Assembly: GCF_900107815.1 (NCBI RefSeq)
Contig: NZ_FNRK01000015.1
Coordinates: 1-64,000, forward strand
DNA from: Eubacterium aggregans
GTDB lineage: Bacteria > Bacillota > Clostridia > Eubacteriales > Eubacteriaceae
Reading direction: 5' to 3'
DNA length: 64,000 nt
Shown here: positions 17,837 through 26,600 of the stretch, piece by piece
Position numbering within the stretch: position 1 is the stretch's first letter
Layout of the letters: every line of letters starts with the position of its first letter
The notes under the pieces: model-generated
Databases searched by the model: none
Seen by the model: only the letters and a program-made list of their open reading frames with translations
Told to the model about the DNA's origin: nothing
Made by a program: the position numbers and the translations under genes

Positions 17837-17907
17837 TTGTGTTTACCTCTCTTTTTTATATTGGTGGTTTTTATGTATTAAGGGGATGATTGAATTGACC
17901 GTTTGTA

Positions 17908-19122
17908 TTATTTGTAGCTGGGGTGCAGGCCATTCCAGACGACTTCGCGATAATGTTCCGGGTCGGTGTCCCCTTCAGTAGAGAAGAACACGACCTTGGA
18001 GTTTTCATCCAGGCCAATGGCGTCTTTTAAGTCGGCGTAATCGGCATTGGTCATCAGCTCGGCCAAAAGACCCATGGAGACGGCACCGGATTCACCGGAG
18101 ATCACTTGGGTATCGCCCTTTACGGGAGCACCCAGCATCCGCATGCCCTTAGCGGCTACCCAGTCCGGGCAGGAAACAAAGGCGGTGGAATGATTCTTTA
18201 GAATTTCAAAGGAGATGGTGTTGGGTTCGCCACAGGCTAAACCTGCCATGATGGTATCGAGGTCACCATCGACGTTCCGGGCTTCCCCATCTCCGGCGGC
18301 AGCGGACTGATATAAGCAGTTGGCGGCTTCGGCTTCCACGATGACGGTGGTGGGGCAATTGTCCGGGAACAGATTGGCGAAGACACCCTGTACGGCTCCG
18401 GCCAGGGAACCAACACCGGCCTGGACGAACACATGGGTGGGACGTTCACAGCCGGCAGCCTTAAGCTGTGCGGCGGCTTCCAGAGCCATGGTACCGTAAC
18501 CCTGCATAATCCATGCGGGGATTTCTTCGTAGCCCTTCCAGGCGGTATCCTGGACGACGACACCGTTTTCGGTTTTGGCAGCTGCTGCAGCGGCCATACG
18601 CACACAGTCGTCGTAGTTGACATCGGTGATGGAGGCTTCGGCATTTTCTTTTAAGATATTGTCGAGGCGGATCTGGCAGGTTCCCTTAGGCATAAAGACC
18701 ACGGCTTTCTGACCCAGCTTATTGGCGGCCCAGGCAACGCCCCGGCCGTGGTTCCCATCGGTAGCGGTGAAGAAGGTGGCTTGTCCAAATTCTTCCTTGA
18801 GCTTATCCGAGGTCAGGTAGGCATAGTCGATTTCCGACACATCCTTACCCAGCTTCTGGGCGATGTAGCGGGCCATGGCAAAGGAGCCACCGAGTACCTT
18901 GAAGGCGTTGAGGCCGAAGCGGTAGGATTCGTCCTTAACATACATTTCAGAAAGCCCCAGATAATCCGCCATTCCGGCGAGGCTCACCAAGGGGGTTTCG
19001 GTGTACTGAGGGAAGCTCATGTGGAAGGTTTTGGCCTTTTCCACAGCGGGAATAGCCATGACGGCCAATTCCTTATCGTCCGTTTTCGGCATCGTGTTGG
19101 ATGCCCATTTGATCTTATCCAT
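17908..19122 (-). CDS. dpaL: diaminopropionate ammonia-lyase
   Basis: A 404-residue fold-type II PLP enzyme (YgeX). The PLP lysine is Lys75 in FGLNAFKVLGG, and the phosphate-binding glycine loop is in VQAGVGSLAGAV. The family converts 2,3-diaminopropionate into pyruvate and two ammonia. In this cluster it would be the last carbon step, delivering pyruvate from purine-derived diaminopropionate. It begins 17 bases after the regulator gene and is followed by ygeY. Confidence 0.93.
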   Translation of the reverse strand: MDKIKWASNTMPKTDDKELAVMAIPAVEKAKTFHMSFPQYTETPLVSLAGMADYLGLSEMYVKDESYRFGLNAFKVLGGSFAMARYIAQKLGKDVSEIDYAYLTSDKLKEEFGQATFFTATDGNHGRGVAWAANKLGQKAVVFMPKGTCQIRLDNILKENAEASITDVNYDDCVRMAAAAAAKTENGVVVQDTAWKGYEEIPAWIMQGYGTMALEAAAQLKAAGCERPTHVFVQAGVGSLAGAVQGVFANLFPDNCPTTVIVEAEAANCLYQSAAAGDGEARNVDGDLDTIMAGLACGEPNTISFEILKNHSTAFVSCPDWVAAKGMRMLGAPVKGDTQVISGESGAVSMGLLAELMTNADYADLKDAIGLDENSKVVFFSTEGDTDPEHYREVVWNGLHPSYK

Positions 19123-19139
19123 CGTGTGCGTGTTCTCCT

Positions 19140-19790
19140 TTATGATTTACTTTTTTCTTTTGAATCATTTTGGTCGATGTAGCTGTATAGTGTGTACTTG
19201 GAGATGTCAAAATACTGTGAAATTTTTTCGCTGGATTTGGTTACCAGCAGCGCGCCAGCATCATTGAGGAAGTTGATGGCCCGGACCTTGTCGGCCTTGG
19301 TCATCAGTGCAACGGGTTTACCCACCAGGCGTACCGCCTGGGTCAGGAGGTCGTCCAGAAGGTCCGCCACACTATTGGGAATGTTTTCTGCAGGCTCATC
19401 CGGCGTTTGCCCGATTAAGGAGCCCAGGGCATTCTCTACCATTAAAAGGCTGGTGATGTCATAGTTGATGGCGAAGATGGCTTCAGGCTGTCCTGCAGCG
19501 TCCCGGATGTACATGGTGCTGGACTTCAGCATCTTACCATCCTTCGTCTTGGTAATGTAATCCAAATGGTCCGTCAGGGAATCTGGATCCTTCTTTAAGG
19601 CTTCCAGCACCACGTGGGATGGACCATCCCCCAGGCTCCGGCCAGTCACATGACCGTTTTCAATAGCGACGACGGTATTTTCGGGGTTGGGCCCCTTTAA
19701 ATCGTGGATCACAATTTCACAATTACTGCCGAATTGGCTTGCGATACCGCGGGCCAATTGTGTTAACAAATTTAACCTGTTCTCATCCAT
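19140..19790 (-). CDS. YheO-type PAS/helix-turn-helix regulator of the dpaL operon
   Basis: A 216-residue paralogue of the regulator at 8626-9282. The N-terminal PAS-like part contains NCEIVIHDLKG and YIRDAAGQPEAIFAINYD; the C-terminal HTH includes SSEKISQYFDISKYTLYSYI. ATG 19790 was chosen, with AAGGAT upstream, over a TTG start at 19832. It is the first gene of the dpaL-ygeY-ygeW-arcC-ridA-permease operon. Two tandem operator-like repeats lie between it and its promoter, so self-control is likely. Confidence 0.85.
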   Translation of the reverse strand: MDENRLNLLTQLARGIASQFGSNCEIVIHDLKGPNPENTVVAIENGHVTGRSLGDGPSHVVLEALKKDPDSLTDHLDYITKTKDGKMLKSSTMYIRDAAGQPEAIFAINYDITSLLMVENALGSLIGQTPDEPAENIPNSVADLLDDLLTQAVRLVGKPVALMTKADKVRAINFLNDAGALLVTKSSEKISQYFDISKYTLYSYIDQNDSKEKSKS

Positions 19791-19823
19791 TGTATCATCC
19801 TTCACATCCTTCTTCTCACAGAG

Positions 19824-19861
19824 ACCTAACAAATCATTTGGAAACCTAACAAATTGTTTGG
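19824..19861. promoter_or_regulatory. tandem operator-like repeats
   Basis: ACCTAACAAATnnTTTGG occurs twice with a 20-base period (19824-19841 and 19844-19861). Each copy holds a near-palindrome, CAAATCATTTG or CAAATTGTTTG. They cover the expected transcription start of the promoter at 19871-19899, the classic place for a repressor. Confidence 0.6.
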
Positions 19862-19870
19862 TCTATCATT

Positions 19871-19899
19871 ATCATAGCACCATCCCCGGGGCAATGCAA
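19871..19899 (-). promoter_or_regulatory. promoter of the regulator-dpaL operon
   Basis: Minus-strand TTGCAT (19894-19899) and TATGAT (19871-19876) are 17 bases apart. Confidence 0.68.
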
Positions 19900-20087
19900 G
19901 TCTTTTTTGAATTTTTAATAAAAAAATATTATTAAAATTGAAAACCATTATTTAATGCGGCTTCTGGAGCCAATAATCTTAAAAGTATTTGAAATCCCTT
20001 CCTATTAAAGGGAATTTTCGGTGGACCATTTCAGAAAGGCCCTAGGATCTATCCGCCTTGTTTTGATAAATAATTTGATAAAAAGGC
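19900..20087. other. AT-rich divergent intergenic region
   Basis: No gene was found here. Seen within it: an AT-rich dyad near 19912-19938 (TTTAATA ... TATTAAA), and a doubled TTTGATAAA at 20062-20082 whose middle, TAAATAATTTG (20067-20077), matches the CAAATnATTTG core of the tandem operators at 9 of 11 positions. That site lies just above the ssnA promoter. Confidence 0.45.
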
Positions 20088-20116
20088 TTGCATTAGAATG
20101 GAAAACGTGTTACATT
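20088..20116 (+). promoter_or_regulatory. promoter of ssnA-ygfK
   Basis: TTGCAT (20088-20093) and TACATT (20111-20116) are 17 bases apart. The -35 box is identical to that of the divergent dpaL operon promoter. The transcript would have a leader of about 140 bases. Confidence 0.65.
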
Positions 20117-20122
20117 ATCATC

Positions 20123-20264
20123 AGTTAATAAATTTTTATTATCGCATTTCTCACAACCTTCTCACACGTTTTTAACCGGGGAGTGTGGCGCTAAAACCGA
20201 ACCCTCAGAGCTTGCCCTGCGCGACAACTCCAAATCCACGTATTGATAATAAAAGGAGAAAATC
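20123..20264 (+). other. structured leader of ssnA, unassigned
   Basis: The leader holds a doubled TTCTCACA and a segment in which GGAGT near 20178 can pair with ACTCC near 20228, with an inner GGCGC/GCGC pair. UCACAC can also pair with GUGUGG as an alternative fold. I could not match it to a riboswitch class I know; it lacks the UUUCUACC core of purine aptamers. It ends with AAAGGAG before the ATG. Confidence 0.3.
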
Positions 20265-21599
20265 ATGATTTTAATTGGAAATGGCCGGATGATTACCCGC
20301 GCGGAAGCAACGCCCTTTTTAGAGGATGGCTGCGTGGCTGTGGATGGCACCACCATCGCGGCAGTCGGCACCACTGCGGAAATGAAAAAAGCATACCCCG
20401 ATGCCCAGTTTATCGATGCCAAGGGCGGCGTGATTATGCCAGGGCTGATCAATGCCCACAACCACATTTACAGTACCTTTGCCAGAGGCCTGTCCATTGA
20501 CGGCCACAACCCTAAAAACTTCATGGATATTTTAGATGGCCTGTGGTGGACCCTGGACCGTAACTTAAACAATGATGCCAATAAGTACAGTGCCTACGCG
20601 ACCTACATTGACTGCATTAAGCAGGGGGTGACCACCATTTTTGATCACCACGCCAGCTACGGCCAGACCGAAGGCAGCCTTTTCACCATCGCCGATGTGG
20701 CCAAGGAATTAGGCCTGCGTACCAGCCTGTGCTACGAAGTATCGGACCGGGACGGTCAGGAAAAGATGAAGGCGGCGGTTAAGGAAAATGTCGATTTCAT
20801 CAAAGCGGCCCAGGCTGATACCTCCGGGATGGTCCACGGGATGTTTGGCCTTCATGCCGCCTTCACCCTGAGTGATGAAACCCTGGACTACTGCAACGCA
20901 GAAAAACCAGAAGGTGCGGGCTACCATGTCCACGTCGCCGAAGGACTGGACGATGTGTACGACTCCCTGAAAAAATACAATAAACGGGTGGTTAACCGTC
21001 TCTTTGATAAAAACATCTTAGGTCCCAACAGTTTGGCCATCCATTGCATCCATATTAATGGTGAAGAAATGGAAATCCTAAAGGCTACGGACACCATGGT
21101 GGTCCATAACCCGGAATCCAACATGGGCAACGCCGTTGGCTGTCCCCCGGTGCTGGAGCTGATGCGCAGAGGCCTGACCTTAGGCCTGGGCACCGACGGC
21201 TACACCAATGACATGATCGAATCCTATAAGGTGGCCAATATTCTGCACAAGCATTATAATTGTGATCCCAATGTGGCCTGGGGGGAAATCCCTACCATGC
21301 TCTTCGGCAATAACGCCATCATCGCTGAGCGGGCCTTTGGGAAAAAGCTGGGCGTGCTGGAAGCCGGTGCTGCCGCTGATGTCATCGTCACGGACTACAT
21401 TCCCACCACCCCCATGAACGCAGATAACGCCAACTCCCACATCCTCTTTGGGATGTGCGGCCGCTCCACCGTCACCACCATGTGTAACGGGAAGGTCCTC
21501 ATGCAGGATCGTGTGCTTCAGGGCATTGACGAGGAAGCTGTCCTGGCTAAAGGTCGGGAAGAAGCCCAGAAGCTGGCAAATCGGATTAACAAAAGATAG
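20265..21599 (+). CDS. ssnA: putative aminohydrolase SsnA
   Basis: The 444-residue protein is an amidohydrolase of the guanine-deaminase/chlorohydrolase type. Metal ligands are His65 and His67 in NAHNHIY, a histidine in HVHVAEG, one in HCIHING and the aspartate in GLGTDGY. SsnA is found in purine/selenium clusters and is thought to deaminate or hydrolyse a purine-derived ring. It starts the plus-strand operon with ygfK, 22 bases downstream, opposite the dpaL operon. The start has a good AAAGGAG site. Confidence 0.92.
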   Translation: MILIGNGRMITRAEATPFLEDGCVAVDGTTIAAVGTTAEMKKAYPDAQFIDAKGGVIMPGLINAHNHIYSTFARGLSIDGHNPKNFMDILDGLWWTLDRNLNNDANKYSAYATYIDCIKQGVTTIFDHHASYGQTEGSLFTIADVAKELGLRTSLCYEVSDRDGQEKMKAAVKENVDFIKAAQADTSGMVHGMFGLHAAFTLSDETLDYCNAEKPEGAGYHVHVAEGLDDVYDSLKKYNKRVVNRLFDKNILGPNSLAIHCIHINGEEMEILKATDTMVVHNPESNMGNAVGCPPVLELMRRGLTLGLGTDGYTNDMIESYKVANILHKHYNCDPNVAWGEIPTMLFGNNAIIAERAFGKKLGVLEAGAAADVIVTDYIPTTPMNADNANSHILFGMCGRSTVTTMCNGKVLMQDRVLQGIDEEAVLAKGREEAQKLANRINKR

Positions 21600-21621
21600 C
21601 AATTGAAGGAGAGAGTTAACA

Positions 21622-24609
21622 ATGAGTGATCGTATGCGCGCCATTCCCTTTGGCGAAATGTTAAATTGGATTACCACGGAATACGATACCGAAGGCACCA
21701 TCTTCGGCATCAGTAAATTTTACGCCAAGGATGATAATAAACGGATCAGCCTTTTTGGTGAAATGCTGGAAACCCCCTTTGGCCCAGCTGCTGGCCCCCA
21801 TACCCAGCTGGCCCAGAACATCGTGTCGGCCTATGTGGCCGGTGCCCGTTTCTTTGAACTCAAAACCGTCCAGACCCTGGATGGTGAAGACCTGCCCGTG
21901 GCCAAGCCCTGCATCGCCGCACCCGACGAATGCTACAACTGCGAGTGGTCCACGGAACTGACGGTACCGGAAGCCTTTGATGAATATGTCAAGGCATGGT
22001 TCCTTTTAAAACTCCTATCCGCGGAATACGGCTTCGGCAGCCCCGATGGCTTTATCTTCAATATGAGTGTGGGCTACGACTACGAAGGCATTACCTCCAA
22101 GAAAATTGACGATTATATCGAAGGCATGAAGAATGCCCGGGAAACCGCCATTTGGAAGGAATGTGTGGCAGAAGCCTTGGATTTTGCCGATAATTTTGAA
22201 AATATTGATGCCGACTATATTAAGGGGATCTCTCCCCGGGTCAGCCGCTCCATTACCCTATCTACCCTCCACGGCTGCCCGCCCACGGAAATCGAACGCA
22301 TTGCCAGCTATCTCATTAATACCAAGGGGCTCAACACTTTTGTAAAATGTAACCCCACCATGTTGGGTTATGAGGATGCCCGGGCGATTTTAGATACCAT
22401 GGGCTACGGCTATATGGATTTTGATGATTATCACTTCCTCCATGACCTGCAATTTGTGGATGCGGTTCCCATGATCGGCCGCCTGAAGGCGGAAGCTGAA
22501 GCCAAGGATCTGGCCTTTGGTGTGAAGATTACCAATACCTTCCCCCAGAAGGTGGTGGATGGCATTCTGCCCAGCGAGGATATGTATATGTCCGGCCGTT
22601 CCCTCTTCCCCTGCTCCATCGAGCTGGCCCACCGTCTGGCAGATGCCTTTGACGGGGATCTGCGCATCTCCTTCTCCGGTGGTGCGGATGCCTTTAACAT
22701 CGTCGATATCTTTAAGGTTGGCATCTGGCCCATTACCCAGGCGACCACCCTCTTAAAGCCCGGCGGATATAACCGCGAGCTCCAGGAGGCTGAAGCCCTG
22801 TCCCAGGTAAACTTCAAGGAAGCCCTGCCCTTAAAACCCGCTGCCTTGGCTGCTTTGGCAAAACGGGCACGGACCAATGCCCACAATGTGAAGGGCGCCA
22901 TCAAGCCCCTGCCCTCCCGTAAGATTGATAAAAAGGTCCCCTTGGTGGATTGCTTTATCGCGCCCTGTACTGAAACCTGCCCCATCTCCCAGGATATCCC
23001 GGAATATGTGGCGCTGGTTGGCCAGGGAAGATCCAAGGAAGCCCTGGCGGTCATTACCCAGAAGAATCCCCTGCCCTTCATCACCGGGACCATCTGTACC
23101 CATCGCTGTATGGACAAGTGTACCCGGAACTTCTACGAAAAATCCGTCTGCATCCGGGACGTTAAGCTGGATGCCGCCGAGCTGGGCTTTGATGCCCTGT
23201 TAAAGGATATCCAGGCAGTATCTGCCAAAACAGATGCCAAGGTCGCCATTATCGGTGGTGGTCCCGCTGGGATTTCCGCCGCCACCTTCCTGGCCCGTGC
23301 CGGGGTGGATGCCACCATCTTTGAACGCAAGGATTCCCTGGGTGGGATCGTGAACCACGTCATTCCGGATTTCCGGATCGACGGCGAAACCATCGATCAT
23401 GATATCGCCTTAATGGAAGCCCTGGGCGTCACCGTTGTGACCGGGAGAGAAATTGAGGATGTGGAAGCCTTAAAGGCCGAAGGATTCAAGTATATCATCG
23501 TCGCCACCGGGGCCTGGGCACCCAGTCCCTATAGTCTGGAAGGCACCCAGGCCATCAATGTCCTGGAGTTCCTGGAGGATTTCAACAAAGCGCCGGAAGC
23601 CTTGAACTTAGGCACCGATGTCGTCGTCATCGGTGGTGGGAATACCGCCATGGATGCTGCCCGGGTAGCCACCCGTGTGGATGGCGTGGAACGTGTTCAC
23701 TTGGTGTACCGTCGGACCGTCATGGAAATGCCTGCGGATGAAGAAGAGCTGGCCTTGGCTTTAGAGGATGGGGTGCGTTTCTACGAGCTCCTCTCACCGG
23801 AGGCCTACAATGGCACGACCCTGACCTGTCGGGAAATGAAGCTGGGCGCCCCGGACGAAAGTGGCCGCCGTCGGCCGGAACCCACGGATGGAACCATGGA
23901 AATCCCTGCCACAACGGTTATCGCATCTGTTGGTGCGAAAATCGATGGCCCATGGTTTGAAAAGAATGGCCTGGGCCTGACCGCTCGTGGTCGGGTGGAC
24001 GTCAACAGCGAAACCCTGATGTCCCGGGATAATATCTTTATCGCCGGAGATGCCCAGCTCGGTGCAGACACTGTGGTACGGGCCATTGCCGATGCCCGTA
24101 AAGCGGTGAATCATATCCTGGGCCTTGAAGGCATTGTGGATAATGATGCCGTTGAAATGGACATGGACTACGATGAAGCCCTGGAAAAACGGGGCATCCT
24201 GGCAGAACCCACCACGCCCGATCAGGAAGATGTGCGTTGCCTGGAATGCTCTGCCGTATGTGAATCCTGTATGGATGTTTGCCCCAACCGGGCGAACCTT
24301 GCCATCACCGTGCCCCACCACAAAATGCGTCAGATCATTCATGTGGACCGCATGTGTAATGAATGCGGCAACTGCATGATGTTCTGTCCCTATGACAGTG
24401 CACCCTACAAGGATAAGTTCACCCTGTTCCATACCCAGGACGACCTGGATAACAGTACCAACAGTGGGTTCCTCCTGGGAACCGGCAACCAGGTAACCCT
24501 TCGCTTGGATGGCGAAGTGCTCCAGACCACCATCGGTGATCCGTGCATTCCCGCTGGAATTAACGATATCCTAAAAGCCGTCGTTAATCACTACAATTAC
24601 CTGATTTAA
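21622..24609 (+). CDS. ygfK: YgfK, iron-sulfur flavoprotein annotated as putative selenate reductase subunit
   Basis: A 995-residue multidomain oxidoreductase. Residues 1-400 are a dihydroorotate-dehydrogenase-like barrel. Residues about 450-520 carry GltD-type cysteines (APCTETCPIS, CTHRCMDKC). Two dinucleotide folds follow, IIGGGPAGIS near 545 and VIGGGNTAMDA near 675. The C-terminus holds a dicluster ferredoxin region (CLECSAVCESCMDVCP and CNECGNCMMFCP). The design resembles NADPH-dependent dihydropyrimidine dehydrogenase. In purine clusters it more probably reduces a purine or hydantoin ring than selenate, despite the historic name. Confidence 0.92.
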   Translation: MSDRMRAIPFGEMLNWITTEYDTEGTIFGISKFYAKDDNKRISLFGEMLETPFGPAAGPHTQLAQNIVSAYVAGARFFELKTVQTLDGEDLPVAKPCIAAPDECYNCEWSTELTVPEAFDEYVKAWFLLKLLSAEYGFGSPDGFIFNMSVGYDYEGITSKKIDDYIEGMKNARETAIWKECVAEALDFADNFENIDADYIKGISPRVSRSITLSTLHGCPPTEIERIASYLINTKGLNTFVKCNPTMLGYEDARAILDTMGYGYMDFDDYHFLHDLQFVDAVPMIGRLKAEAEAKDLAFGVKITNTFPQKVVDGILPSEDMYMSGRSLFPCSIELAHRLADAFDGDLRISFSGGADAFNIVDIFKVGIWPITQATTLLKPGGYNRELQEAEALSQVNFKEALPLKPAALAALAKRARTNAHNVKGAIKPLPSRKIDKKVPLVDCFIAPCTETCPISQDIPEYVALVGQGRSKEALAVITQKNPLPFITGTICTHRCMDKCTRNFYEKSVCIRDVKLDAAELGFDALLKDIQAVSAKTDAKVAIIGGGPAGISAATFLARAGVDATIFERKDSLGGIVNHVIPDFRIDGETIDHDIALMEALGVTVVTGREIEDVEALKAEGFKYIIVATGAWAPSPYSLEGTQAINVLEFLEDFNKAPEALNLGTDVVVIGGGNTAMDAARVATRVDGVERVHLVYRRTVMEMPADEEELALALEDGVRFYELLSPEAYNGTTLTCREMKLGAPDESGRRRPEPTDGTMEIPATTVIASVGAKIDGPWFEKNGLGLTARGRVDVNSETLMSRDNIFIAGDAQLGADTVVRAIADARKAVNHILGLEGIVDNDAVEMDMDYDEALEKRGILAEPTTPDQEDVRCLECSAVCESCMDVCPNRANLAITVPHHKMRQIIHVDRMCNECGNCMMFCPYDSAPYKDKFTLFHTQDDLDNSTNSGFLLGTGNQVTLRLDGEVLQTTIGDPCIPAGINDILKAVVNHYNYLI

Positions 24610-24633
24610 ATAGTTCAAAATAGTACTACAACG

Positions 24634-24655
24634 ACCTCTCCCTTGCCGGAGGGGT
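24634..24655 (+). other. hairpin after ygfK
   Basis: ACCTCTCC and GGAGGGGT form an eight-base stem with a six-base loop about 25 bases after the ygfK stop. No T-tract follows, so termination here is doubtful. Confidence 0.35.
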
Positions 24656-24673
24656 TGCTGTGGTTGGAGGAAA

Positions 24674-25026
24674 GATGGCGGGGCGTGGTTGGCGGCGGCT
24701 GCTGTCCCGGTGGGGATTACACCGCTGCGCCGGCGGATCCGGACAGGCAGTGCTTGCTGGTTTGCCGCTGATGGCAGAGGCTGGGCCAATTCGGGGTCTG
24801 TTGATTAATCAAATGTTTAACGGATATTGTCGGTTACTGCTTTAAGCCGAACACTCATAAAGGTCCCTCAACGGCGCAGCTATTTTAGTTTACAATGTGA
24901 GCCCTTATACACTCTCTGTTTTCTGATGCCTTTGTTGGCGGCAAACCAGAGCACGGCTCAGTCCGTCCCGATGGCTCCGCCGGTGTAATCCCCACCGGGA
25001 CAGCCTGGGGCAACTCTCAACCGCCA
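24674..25026. repeat. long inverted repeat, arms about 100 bp
   Basis: Bases 24674-24780 are repeated in inverted form at 24930-25026. A block of more than 20 identical bases, beginning CTGTCCCGGTGGGG, runs from about 24701 and recurs on the other strand around 24981-25003. A second matching block is CTGGTTTGCCGC. The 149-base centre has no gene. The element fills most of the 536-base gap between ygfK and the hydantoinase gene. It could be a small non-autonomous transposable element or a strongly folded RNA. No transposase is nearby. Confidence 0.7.
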
Positions 25027-25145
25027 TTGTAGGCACGCTTGCGTTGATGAAGATGTAGAAAAAAGTGATTTAAAAGGAGAAGGGGGACACCAACTCACAA
25101 CCTCTCATCGCCTCTGCATTCATTTAATCAAAAGAAAGGCAACCC

Positions 25146-26534
25146 ATGAAACGTATAATCATAAAGAATGGACAGGTGGTCTCCCCCCGGTCCGTCGAAA
25201 AATGTGATATCCTCATTGAGGATGAAAAAATTGTAGAGGTGGCACCGGAAATCAGTGTCGATGGCGCCGAGGTGATGGATGCCAGCGGCAAGCTGGTTTT
25301 TCCGGGCTTTATCGACCCCCATACCCATCTGGATCTCACCACCGGCACCTGCCATACCGCCGATGATTTTAAAAGCGGGACCCTGGGTGCCATCGCCGGA
25401 GGGACCACCACGATTTTAGATTTTGCCACCCAGGAGCGAGGGGAAACCCTGGAAGAGGGGCTGAACCATTGGTTCGCCATGAGCGAAGGGGTGTGCAGCT
25501 GCGACTACGGCTTTCATATGGCCATTTCAGACTGGAATGACACCACAAGACGGGAGCTGGTGGACATGCGCGCCCGGGGAGTCTCCTCCTTTAAATTCTA
25601 CATGGCCTACCCCTCCCTGCGCTGTGATGACCGCAGCATCTTTGAAGCTCTGGAAGCCATTGATGCCATGGGAGGCCTCAGCTGTATGCACTGCGAAAAT
25701 GGCGATTTGGTGGAAGCCCTGACGGCAGAGCAGCGGGAACTGGGGCATCTCACTCCGGCCGCCCATCCCCTATCCCGCCCGGGGTTTGTGGAAGCGGAAG
25801 CCGTGGATCGGTATCTGGCCATTGCCGAGGCAGCAGGTGCCCCGGCCTATGTGGTCCACTTAAGCACCGCCCGGGGCCTAAGCCACTGCCTGGCCGCCCG
25901 AGATCGGGGCCAGCAGGTCCTCATCGAAACCTGTCCCCAGTATCTGGCCCTGGATGACAGCTGTTACACGGATGACTTCGAATCCGCTAAATACGTCTTT
26001 GCCCCTCCAGCGCGGAAGAAGGTGGACCAGGCCGCCCTGTGGCAGGCCATTACCGAGGATGTAGTGGATACGGTGGGCAGCGATCATTGCAGCTTCAATA
26101 TGGTGGGGGGAAAGGATGCCGGTATGGCGGATTTCAGCCAAATTCCCAACGGGATGCCTGGCGTGGAAACCCGCCCCCTGCTCATGTACACCTTGGGGGT
26201 GGCCACTGGCCGGATGACCTCGGGGCAAATGGCGGCTCTTCTGTCCGAAAATCCCGCCCGTATCTTTGGGATGTACCCCCGAAAGGGCGTCATCGCCCCG
26301 GGAAGCGATGCGGATGTGGTTATCTGGGATCCCGAAGCCCGGGGAACCATCCATTACGCCGATCTCTACATGAACGTGGACTATAACCCCTACGAAGGCA
26401 TGGCCACCGTTGGCCGGGCGGACACCGTTGTGCTCCGGGGCCAGGTGGTTGTCGAAAATGGGGTGGTCATCCAAGAGGACTGCGGGCGGTATATTCCCCG
26501 GGAAGCCTGTGTGGCTGAGCACGTTGGCAGCTAG
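25146..26534 (+). CDS. hydA: dihydropyrimidinase/hydantoinase
   Basis: The 462-residue cyclic amidohydrolase has the metal motif DPHTHLD (His59 and His61), a carboxylatable lysine in SFKFYMAYP near residue 152, and a metal aspartate in VDTVGSDHCS near 319. It opens six- or five-membered ureide rings. In the purine cluster it corresponds to the hyuA/hydantoinase gene of enteric ygeW-type loci and likely hydrolyses a hydantoin-like intermediate. GAAAGG lies before the ATG. It is separated from ygfK by a 536-base gap and may have its own promoter, which I could not place. Confidence 0.88.
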   Translation: MKRIIIKNGQVVSPRSVEKCDILIEDEKIVEVAPEISVDGAEVMDASGKLVFPGFIDPHTHLDLTTGTCHTADDFKSGTLGAIAGGTTTILDFATQERGETLEEGLNHWFAMSEGVCSCDYGFHMAISDWNDTTRRELVDMRARGVSSFKFYMAYPSLRCDDRSIFEALEAIDAMGGLSCMHCENGDLVEALTAEQRELGHLTPAAHPLSRPGFVEAEAVDRYLAIAEAAGAPAYVVHLSTARGLSHCLAARDRGQQVLIETCPQYLALDDSCYTDDFESAKYVFAPPARKKVDQAALWQAITEDVVDTVGSDHCSFNMVGGKDAGMADFSQIPNGMPGVETRPLLMYTLGVATGRMTSGQMAALLSENPARIFGMYPRKGVIAPGSDADVVIWDPEARGTIHYADLYMNVDYNPYEGMATVGRADTVVLRGQVVVENGVVIQEDCGRYIPREACVAEHVGS

Positions 26535-26550
26535 AAATAATACAATAAAA

Positions 26551-26574
26551 GAGCGGTCGATTGATGACCGCTCT
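26551..26574. other. hairpin after the hydantoinase gene
   Basis: GAGCGGTC at 26551-26558 pairs with GACCGCTC. The same 24-base string recurs with three changes at 26817-26840, so the two copies flank the structured repeat as direct repeats. Confidence 0.5.
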
Positions 26575-26600
26575 AAGAGCGTAGACAAAGTGCCTTAACG

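Noticed and set aside
20123-20264. second purine riboswitch before ssnA
   Set aside because: The J2/3 core UUUCUACC and the matching loops are absent.
21622-24609. selenate reductase as literal function of YgfK
   Set aside because: The domain order is that of a dihydropyrimidine dehydrogenase-like flavoprotein, and the context is purine breakdown.
24660-24845. 61-codon frame in the ygfK-hydA gap
   Set aside because: It lies in one arm of the long inverted repeat, is rich in Gly/Arg/Leu of GC bias type, and resembles no protein.
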